Positions 1 to 8,700 of a stretch of 64,000 bases of DNA are shown here, one piece after another. Under the pieces are notes generated by a model. It did not search any database, was not told the DNA's origin, and saw nothing but the letters and a program-made list of their open reading frames with translations. Each line of letters starts with the position of its first letter. Positions within the stretch are counted from its first letter, which is position 1. The position numbers and the translations under genes are program-made. Origin of the DNA: Cylicocyclus nassatus (lineage: Eukaryota > Nematoda > Chromadorea > Rhabditida > Strongylidae). The stretch is taken from positions 11,073,817-11,137,816 of the forward strand of contig CATQJL010000001.1 of the NCBI GenBank assembly GCA_958299035.1, written 5' to 3'.

Positions 1-159
1 CCTCTGAACTCATATGTAACGATTTACTCAAGTTCAGTGCTCATCTTCAACGTAAACTACAAAACTTCAGATCCCTACAATCCCACGGCAGAAGAGGCAA
101 ATAATGAACTTGTAGCGAATGGAGATGAATGGTGGGAAGTGCTGGAGGAAAGCAGGTAA
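1..159 (+). CDS. 3' end of an unidentified gene (partial, terminal exon)
   Basis: The frame is open from the first base of the window to a TAA stop at 157-159 and gives about 52 codons. The visible C-terminus is polar and acidic, and it ends with a Trp-Trp and Glu-rich tail (residues read GDEWWEVLEESR). I see no domain and do not recognise the family. The start, and any upstream exons, lie outside the window. The reading rests on the open frame and on a composition that looks coding. A chance open frame of this length is possible, so confidence is moderate. Confidence 0.5.
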   Translation, partial: PLNSYVTIYSSSVLIFNVNYKTSDPYNPTAEEANNELVANGDEWWEVLEESR

Positions 160-1392
160 TAATATAGTGTTACAAAATTTGGGCCACATTGATTGCTGTT
201 TCTGTTTAAACTTTGCCTGAAGAGAACAGTCTTTACTTGTGCAATTGACGAGGAGTTGAGCGAGGCGGCTTCAGTTTCGCAGCCCCTTTCACTATAAATT
301 ATCCTCGCATATATGGCTCAGTAGTGAAGATTTTGAAGCCATCTACAGAGGAAATTATGTGGAACGAAGATATCTCTTTCTTGATTCATGCTTTGCATGG
401 CCACACATTTACAACATGTAGGTTCAAACGTATTTTTGCGCCAAAAATCTTGGAAAGAAGTTTTCAAAGTGTTCAGTAATCGTTCAAATGTCTACATTTT
501 TAACTGGTAAATCTTTGAAAACTATGATTGAGCAGTTTCTTTTGTCGGCTCATATTACAATGGGGAAGACTGCATCCAACTGCGGATTTCCCCTGCGCTA
601 GAGTCTTTTCTCGCCGTTTTCCCGCTTTGAGGTGTGGATTTTCGGATTCAGTATAGCGATTAGGCCAGGGTAAGCACAAAATCTCAAAATCGACTTTTTG
701 CCCTGACACTGCCTTTGAAGGCAGATTTTATCTTCCAGTTTTTCACCTTTTCGGAGCTTTTTCACTGCGAGGAATCTATATCTAGGCTTTTCAGCGCATG
801 AAAATGGCGAAAATGGGCTTCTTCCAAAAATTCTCAGGGCCGCAATCAGTGGAGAATAAGTGCAAATGGGCGGGGCTCGGAACGGAAGGCGGGGCGCGAA
901 AGACTTCCGGTGTATCTTCACTGAGGGCGGGCCTGGAAACCTTCGAAAAAAGGTCTTCGCCATTTTCATGTGTTGAAAAGTCTAGACATGCCCCGTGAGG
1001 AAAAGGCTCCGAAAAGGTGGAAAACTGGAAACGAAATTCTGCCGAGACACTGCCTTTAAGGTAACTTTCTAGCAAATATTTTTCATTGCAGGTGGTCAGC
1101 CTGCATCGTCGATCCGGCTTGGAAAGAACGAGAGTTATGCTTGCGGTTGAACGATAATAAATGGTGAATGTTTTGTTGTTGTTTTCTTTTTTTATAACGA
1201 GAGATACCTTGTTCATAGAAAATTGATAACGAAGATCAAAGAAGAATTGTTTTTACAGTTTGGCGATTTTTTCTTCTGTTGTTTTGTAAATAAGAGGGCA
1301 TTGTTGAATCTTTTCTTTTGCTTATAATAAATGATCATAGTTTGGGTGTTTTTCGTGTCTTTTAACATTTCATGCACAAAAACTTTATTCAA
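160..1392. other. Intergenic gap with dispersed repeat copies
   Basis: No convincing gene. Bases 598-1060 belong to a dispersed repeat that recurs in the window. Its hallmark is a short segment reading CACTGCCTTTRAAGG, seen at about 707-722 and 1043-1056 and again near 26555, 28390, 39360 and 63230. Short open frames here (for example 798-998) have no protein-like features. Two AATAAA sequences, near 1148 and 1325, could serve the upstream gene but are not assignable. Confidence 0.6.
1384..1389 (-). terminator. Poly(A) signal of the MSP-domain gene
   Basis: AATAAA on the minus strand, only three bases past the TAG stop of the MSP-domain gene. The very short distance between stop and signal is common in nematode genes. 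Confidence 0.6.
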
Positions 1393-2676
1393 CTACTTTG
1401 GGACCATTGGCACGGTCGCACACGCAGGTACAAGCTCCTTATCTTCATATGCCTTCTCCGCTTCGGTACCGTCGAACTGAAATTTTGTCAATAGACAGGA
1501 GAAGCACAGGACATGGACTTAGCATACCGGAGTTGTTAGTATCAGCAGTTTCTCGGCTTTTAGTTCTCCGGCCTTGCGAGTCACAACTATCTCAAGATCT
1601 TTTCCTGCATCAATCATTGCGAATACAGGATTCACTCTGAAAAGAATCTCAAGCGTAATCTGCACGTAAAATGGCAGCATTTTCGAGAGTGAAAATTTAA
1701 GTTGTTTCTTTTGATGTATTTATATACTGTGAGTATATCACTTACTTGAATAAAGCGTTGTTGGAACATTTGATCTTGAGCGCTTGCTTCTTATCATTTT
1801 CGTTTGTCACTTTCAGAACCTTTGAGCTCACGTTCCTTTAAAACTACCACAAAGAGTGCTAAAATTGTTACCTGCTGTGACTCTGCATCCTCCCATGCTA
1901 GACTACTCGCGCTCAGTTTGATTTTTTCTGGAAAAAGAATTTTTTCTCAGGATTTTGAGGTTTTACAGTTGTTTTACCATCAGGCTTCCCCCTAGAAGAC
2001 CTCGAAAGAGCCACTGCTTCCTGCTTTGATTTTTTCTTCTAAAAGTTAGTAAATCAGCGTGGAATTTGGCTAACATTCAAAAGCGCACCTCATCATCAGC
2101 GGATGCCATAGTGGGATCCAGTTTGAGCTGAAAAGTCTAGTCAGCTTTTGGATTGTGGATACTTTACACGAAAAATAAAATTTGGGCAAAAGAGTTCATT
2201 TGGGCAAAGGAATCATTCCAGTTAGGAAGTGTCAGCATCCATAAGAATTGCGTTGTACCAAACTAACCTCGCCTTCCTTCTTTTCTTCTCCCTCCTTCTT
2301 CTCTCCTTCTTTCTTCTCTTCTCCTTCTTTCTTATCCTTCTCTCCACTCTTCTTCTCATCGGGCTTCGATTTCTCCTCTTTTTTTTCTCCCTCCTTCTTC
2401 TCTCCCTCCTTCTTTTCTTCCTCCTTTTTCTCTCCTTCCTTCTTCTCTTCTTTCTTTTCACCTTCCTTCTCACCTTCCTTCTTCTCTCCTTCTTTAGGCT
2501 TCTCAGGTGGTTTAGGTGGTGCTGGTGCGGCAGGCTTATCCTCCTAAACACTTTGACATACTGGGTAAAAATGTTGACTCACATACTTTCTTGGCTTTTT
2601 TGCCGCCTCCACATTGGATGAGCAGGTATATGGAAGATAAGAATTGCAGAATCAAATAGACAAAGAGGTAAATCAT
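1393..2676 (-). CDS. MSP-domain protein with Lys/Glu-rich N-terminal region
   Basis: Major sperm protein (MSP) domain protein of 262 aa. MSP domains are small immunoglobulin-like folds that polymerise in amoeboid sperm or act as adaptors. Exons (minus strand order): 2676-2587, 2543-2268, 2127-2089, 2038-1978, 1927-1872, 1819-1746, 1636-1528, 1476-1393. The total is 789 nt and all introns are GT..AG. Residues 1-25 are strongly hydrophobic (possible signal anchor), followed by GGGKKAKK. Residues 31-122 are a Pro/Ala start and then a dense Lys/Glu/Gly repeat. The MSP domain covers about 157-262, with the typical strand 'LKVTNENDKKQALKIKCSNN' and then FKVNP. The stop is followed immediately by AATAAA (1389-1384). 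The start ATG at 2676 is the least certain part; the first exon could instead be shorter or trans-spliced. The domain assignment comes from pattern recognition, not a search. Confidence 0.87.
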
Positions 2677-5002
2677 CGCGAAATGGCGATTTGTATTTTC
2701 TCAATACAGAACCTGCAAGCGAAGAATTGGACGACACTATGTCGTTTGCTGCAGACCTCTGCTAGTAAGGGAACCTCTTGCTTAGATACCGATGACTACC
2801 AGCAACCTTCACTGGTGGACTCCGAAATAGAAATGAAGATGACTAGTAGTGTAGTCTTCAAGCGGTTTACCAATGCAGTGATAAACTTTATGCTGTTTTT
2901 GTAAATACAATAACCAGCAGGGCTCCTCTTAGTGTAGCCACCGTCTAGAACAGTTAAAAATTTTAAAAGCTCGTCAAGTCTATGTTTCATGAAATACAGC
3001 TTTGCAAAATTTCTTATGAAACGATTTCTTTGTCCACACTTTTTATTTCGGAGTGGCGTACCGATCTCTTTTTTGTCATGGTAAATGACGCTCACAATAA
3101 GATTCAAAAAGTAGTGTTGAGCCTGATAATATGCTGCAATCAGGACTATATGAGTTTTGATACCGACTCGTGTTTGTCTGGAAGTTATCAATTATCGTCA
3201 ACTCTCGCACGCAAAGACAGGGCGTCGTTACGGAGCTGTCGGCGTCCGATGATCAAGCGCTATTTCATCCCTCTTACCGTCTGCTGTCTCTCCCAAGCAC
3301 GCACTATCTTGGTCTGACGTAACAGCCCCAGTCTGTGCGTGCGATGAATCGCCTATAAGTTGTTTGTTCTACACTTCTAGGGCGGTATCTCAGCAGGGTG
3401 CAGTTTTTGAATTCAGTAGCAGTCATGAAACAGACTTTTGTGAGGACTTTCGGACCATTTGCATTTTTTTATCTTGCAAAACCGTGTGATTCGGCGCGCG
3501 AGCCTCTATTTGGCATGCGCTAGACCACTTCGCCTATCTCATCATGGGACTAAGACAGCAGCTCGCTGTTTTCCATATCACAACCTGCCTAGGCAAGTAC
3601 AATGAAAAGCAGTACAATGAATTTGTTGTTTATTCTGAGGCTTATGAGACGATCAATCACTCATCCACATCACTTATTCTGTTTCTCAGCACTTGTAAAC
3701 GACTATTTTGACGCCGTGCCTGCTACTATCCTATTTTGAGGTGTACAAGCCGCAACCTGTTCGCACTAAAGGCGCACATGCCAAAACACCGCCTGTTACG
3801 GTGGGGCGCGCTAAGTGAGAGTAATGTGCGAGAAAGCGATCGCGTTGCGAGGCACTTGCGCAGCGGCACGTCTGGGTCTGCTCGCGCTTAGAGCAAAGAG
3901 GGTGCGGCTTATACAACTGAAGATAGGGTACATGCTATCTTGTAAAGCAGCTTAAAGCGACCTCCTATATTGCACAACTTTTCACTCTTCCACTGCCTAG
4001 TATAGGGGCCTGCAGGATCGCGAGAGTCGAGCGTACGGTCATTGCGCCGCGCACGTCTGATGTCACTAAGGGGATAGGGGAACGAAAGCCGCCAGCTTTG
4101 GTCGCCTGCGCGGACTGCTGGTCCTGGAACGACATGCAACAACGTTGCGAAAGGACCAGTTAGCCGCGAAAGGCGGCTCAAACTGGCGGCTTTCGTTCCC
4201 CTACCCTCACTAAGGCAGGTGCCAGACTTATCCGCTTCAGCCGGTTCGTTCGCTTCATAGGTCAAATCACTATGATCGGCTTTGCCTGATTACACATGTA
4301 AACTTGCTAAACCTCCACGTCATAGCATTGCTTTTCGAATCTCTCGCCAGCAAAAACCGCCACGCGGTGAGTTGGCAAGACTCCACCTCCACGCGAATCT
4401 GGGAGCCGATGATACACTGTTCAACAGCAAAGGTGGTGAACCGAATGAACCTGTTCAACAGGATAAGTCTGGCACTTACCTGAGTCGTCGGACGCACATC
4501 TGACTTGCGCGGCGCAATGGCCGTACGCACGTCCGACTCTCACGATCTTGCAGGCCCCTATACATACTTCTTCAAAAAAAAAAACTGCAAGCTACGGTGA
4601 TGCAGGTTAGAGACTTTTGGTGGTAGCCAGTCGAAGCGTTTCTGAGAGTTTGGCTCGTTGTACCCATGACAAACTTACTTCTTGAACCGTTGAGATAATA
4701 GGCTCGTACAAGGACTTTGCATCTTGACTTTCACAGAAACTCCCCTAGCTCGGTCTAATTGGGCCTTGGCGCAACATGGCATAGAGGAAAACACACAGTA
4801 AAAAACAAAGATTGACGCCACCGATATCGAAGCTTTGGAAGACAGCCCGACTTCAAGGTTGGAGAAAGTCAAAGTGCTATCGAAGGTTATTCATAAGACA
4901 ACATATGACCTTGTTCTTACTGCGAAAATCCAAGGCTATTGAGGATAGCCTGACCATGCGTCGTACATCACGCAAGTATCCTTTACACTCAGACATTAGG
5001 AG
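2677..5002. other. Intergenic gap without a recognisable gene
   Basis: No supported gene between the MSP-domain gene and the GC-rich cluster. It holds a foldback element (4000-4563, listed separately). It may also hold a small MITE at about 3738-3920, where 'TGTACAAGCCGCAACC' at the left has an imperfect inverted counterpart 'GGTGCGGCTTATACAAC' at the right. Other open frames here are short and not protein-like. Confidence 0.5.
4000..4563. mobile_element. Foldback (long-inverted-repeat) MITE
   Basis: Outer arms of about 65 bp (4000-4065 and 4497-4563) are imperfect inverted copies; both contain TATAGGGGCCTGCA and GCGCCGCGC segments. Inside lie two further hairpins. Bases 4071-4110 pair with 4175-4208 (AGGGGAACGAAAGCCGCCAG and its complement). 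Bases about 4206-4250 pair with 4436-4490 (CAGGTGCCAGACTTATCC and its complement). There is no coding capacity. The nested pairing is typical of non-autonomous foldback elements; the transposase family cannot be told from the sequence. Confidence 0.7.
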
Positions 5003-5270
5003 CGGCCGAGCCGCGACCTTCATTTGACATGGGCCGCGACTCGGTCGGAGTTTGTTATACAGTTTTTGGTCCGCGGCTCAGCCGCTGCGATGCTCGTCCC
5101 ATTATTAAGGGCCGCGGCTGAGCCGGAGAGCCCATTTCCTCTCGCGGCCCCCGGTACAATGATAATGACATGGATGAAGTGCCGCGGTTCGGCCGTACCT
5201 CGGCCACGCCCCCAAATTAAGGCCGCGGGCGAGCCGGTAAGCTTTTGGGACCGCGGCTCGTCCGCTCCCA
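5003..5270. repeat. Cluster of seven GC-rich palindromic motifs
   Basis: A 14-bp near-palindrome of the type CCGCGGCTCRGCCG occurs about seven times, starting near 5003, 5031, 5070, 5109, 5179, 5219 and 5250. The spacers (28-70 bp) are AT-richer and unrelated. Copies differ by one to four bases and occur in both senses. The cluster ends within 20 bp of the retroelement insertion point. Function unknown. Confidence 0.7.
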
Positions 5271-5286
5271 CTGTCTGAGTAGTCTG
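5265..5286. repeat. 22-bp flanking direct repeat, left copy
   Basis: The 22-bp sequence beginning CTCCCACTGTCTGAG is repeated exactly at 11501-11522. The two copies bracket the retroelement. This is much longer than the 4-6 bp target duplications usual for BEL/Pao elements. Confidence 0.85.
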
Positions 5287-5636
5287 TGTTTCGGTTCAGT
5301 GGTTGCGGTGGTCTCGCATTACCTCAAACTTGGGTAATTAAACTTTATCTTTGGATCTTTAAATAACATGAACATGAACATGATAACAACAAACTAAACT
5401 ACACTGAACTACTATACTAAAGGATAAAAGAAAAGAATACTGAATTTGCTCTTGGCTAAGCCACTTTTATATAACAATATATGTTTGGGTATGTGCTTGA
5501 AGGAATAGGCGATGACTAAGCTCAAGTGACAAATGCATGTTTTGTCTTCGAAACCAATCAAAAGTATCAACATACGACTTTTATAAGGTGAATAATGTTA
5601 AGAAAATGAAAGGCGTTTGCAAATTCAGTATACTCC
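5287..5636 (-). repeat. 3' LTR of the BEL/Pao element
   Basis: Direct repeat of 11155-11504, apparently identical over 350 bp. Bounded by TG...CA, the LTR itself is 341 bp (5287-5627). The adjoining nine bases GTATACTCC are also shared by both copies. Minus-strand order is TGAATTTGC...CCGAAACA. Confidence 0.93.
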
Positions 5637-5700
5637 GCCGCGGAATGTTGTAGTACGGGAATGTCGTCTGCTTCTTGAGGAATGTCATCGCATCCTTGTG

Positions 5701-8700
5701 TTATAGGAGTTTCTCTTGTGATTTTCTTTCGCATCCTTTCTTGATCAACGAGAATATCGTTCTGATGGTACACATGATAATTCGAAAGGCCGTTTTGATG
5801 ATTGTGGAGGTTATTCGCAGTATTATCTTCAGTATAAGCGGGATAATTCCATTGAGGACGAACGTATAAGTCAGTAGTAATGCTCCTGCCACGCTGACAA
5901 TGGTGATGATCAGAGTGCCGCTCCATTCGGAAAAGACACTCCATATGTGATTGAAGTCAGGCATGGAGATTTCAGAAAATACTTCACTGTCTCCATTCAG
6001 CAGATGACGGGCGACGGAGTCGATGCTTCCTACGTAGCGAAGGACACCGACTATTTCAACTCCATTGATTTTTTGTCCACATTGGATGGTGCAGTTCCTA
6101 TGAAACTTAGCCTTTGCTGAAGTAAATCTGAGTTCCGTGTATGTTCCTCCTAAAGAGCATGGGATTGAAAAGGCATCTTCTTCGCAATGCATTTCTGCCA
6201 ATGCTTCATTTGTTGATGATTTGCATGAGACATTGACTCGTACTCCGCTTTTGCAGTTGTAACATCCAGTAATTATGGTGTCCTCGATTGTGCAGACGTC
6301 ATTGGAGAAAATTGAAACAGATTGAAAGTTTCCCCATATTCTTATAATGAATTCGGCTGTAGGCAACTGTGGTATACGTGCCTGTATCTGTCCTTGCTGG
6401 GTTGCCCGAATTTCCACATTTGGTTGCAAAATGGGTAATGCGTGCTGTAAATTGCGGATATGAGATGAGAGATTCGCTTCTTTGCAGTCACACATCATCT
6501 TCGTTTCTGCTGGTAGGCAGTTGCAATCCTCAACTACTTCACAAGACAGGTTGCGGGCTTCTTCTGGAGTTCGGCATCGTAATGGTGGCTCGAAGTCCCT
6601 CGGGGCCAATGAATTGCGTTTTCCATCTGTCAAAAAGATTGAGTTTAGAAATGGTGTTGGTGGAATTCCGAGTGAAGATAGCGTGATTGTTAGTGGTTGA
6701 TAACTCTTCGGGTGGTTGGGTACCAAGCGAAATTCGTGGGTGTTCTGTCCTTTTGAGTGCGTCATCGTCAATTCAAGGTAGACATATTCTTTCCATCGTG
6801 AGCATTTGAAAAATTCGTAGATTTCTTGGTTATTCGGTACAAGATAAATTCGGTAGAAAAGGCATCCGGAGCTGGGGTAAAAACAATCGCACCCCACTCC
6901 CCCACAGCTTTCCACACACCCGGTAACTCCTGGGTATTCGTTGGCTTGATGGAGTTCAGGTAATTTTGAAGTCCGATTTACCGACCCGCATTTTTGTCCT
7001 TTGCAAGAGCCGGCGTGGGCGCATCGTTTACTGTCGAGAACGGCATACTTGGTGCTTCTTGAATAAATGAAAGTGTCCTTTTCGCAGACTAAAGTGAGGT
7101 TTTTCCAGCGTAACTTGATTTCGTGGATAGTGGAGCCATTTTTGGAGAGCCGTATGCATGCTTCTTGTTTGAGAGAGTTGATTTTGACCACTTCTGTGGT
7201 GTCGATTGTGCAGATTTCACCTTTTGTTGCTCGTTGACATGTGGTGGTGTGATGAGTAAAGAGATCGACGATCTGACATGCCGATGTGCAGCTTATAATT
7301 GCAAGAAAAATAGCCGTATCTGACCATAATCTTCTTCTTCGTAGGCGTCTCCTGTTCTTCATGCGATTCGGGATAGTGCAGAGTAGAAACGATAATGTTG
7401 TTTTGATTGTTGACCAGATGAGAAGTCCGCATAGACTGATTGCGTACAAAATTGGAGTTGCGAGAATCCTTGGTATGTAGGAGAGGAGGTAACATACTGT
7501 AATAATCATGTAGAAAGAAATTCCTGTCATCAATATCGCCTTACGAGGCCAACATTCTGGATTCATCAACGCCGGTATGCAGAATGTGCATGTGATTTGC
7601 GTGCAAAAGGGTACAGCTTTACAGATTGTTTCCAGTACGTTGATTTCGTTCCCATCAGAGACCTTCCATCTAACTTTGTAGGCGTGTACAGTGATGTGAG
7701 GGGGTAGGCGAATGAGTTCCGAGGGTTCGGGTGAAGGATAAGAAAGGCAGTAATCTTCAGCGCAAATCTCGTATTGATGTTTCATTTCTTGTTTGAGTAA
7801 GACTCCTTCGTTTACGCATTGAAGAGAATGTTGTTTGGTGAGATTTGTGAGCTTCGTACTGGCGAATGTGCTAGTGACCAGGCAGGACATCAAAGTTAGG
7901 GTGAAGGTCAGGTTTTGGATTGTCTGAGCTGTCTTCTTTTGACGTGTTGTTGGAGGAGCGTCTTGTTCCTTATTGGATTCTTTCATAGCGTAATTGATGG
8001 GCTTGCGCTTCCGTAGATTATAGCGCGACGTAGAGGTCTGATTGCTGCTTGGTTGAGGTGAGGCTGTGTCATCGCTTGTCGGTACAGAATTCTCAGGCTG
8101 ATCCGGTGAGGCAAATTCGCCTACTTCTATGGGCACAACTTTGTTTACCGGTCTTCTGATGTGATGTTTGTTTGGTAACTCAATTACCAATTCTCTTGTA
8201 TTTGTTGTATTATCAAGTTCGACAATCCGTCCAATTTTCCAAGTATTTCTGGGTTGCATCGAATCCCATAAGAGAACCACTTCTCCCTCTCTGGGAGTTT
8301 TGCTTGATCCGCGTTTCTTGTCAATGTGTAATTTGTGCTGTTCTCGCAGGCTTGTGACGTATTGAGTTCTCCATATTTTCCAAAACTTTTCTGTGAGTTG
8401 AATGGATGATTTGAGTGCTTTTTCCACTTGATGTTGGGTAGCTAACTGCAAGGTTTCCTCCGGGGTATGGTAGGTGGTATCCGTTTTGTCGTCTCCGATA
8501 TGTTCAATGGGAAAGTTGAGTACTACATCATTCTGGAGGAAATCTATTGGCCGCAGGATGGGTTGTTGTTCCCATCGTTCTTCTTGATGTGTTAATGGCC
8601 GAGTATTTAGCATGGCTTCGATCTCCGTCATGATGGTCCGCATTTCATCGAAAGACACTTTAGTGCGCCCGAGTACTTTATATAACGAGTTCTTGATAGG

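Noticed and set aside
2229..2621. Long Leu/Phe/Ser-rich open frames on the + strand that look like membrane protein
   Set aside because: They are the complement of the Lys/Glu-rich exon 2 of the MSP-domain gene, which has proper splice sites and continues into a recognisable domain.
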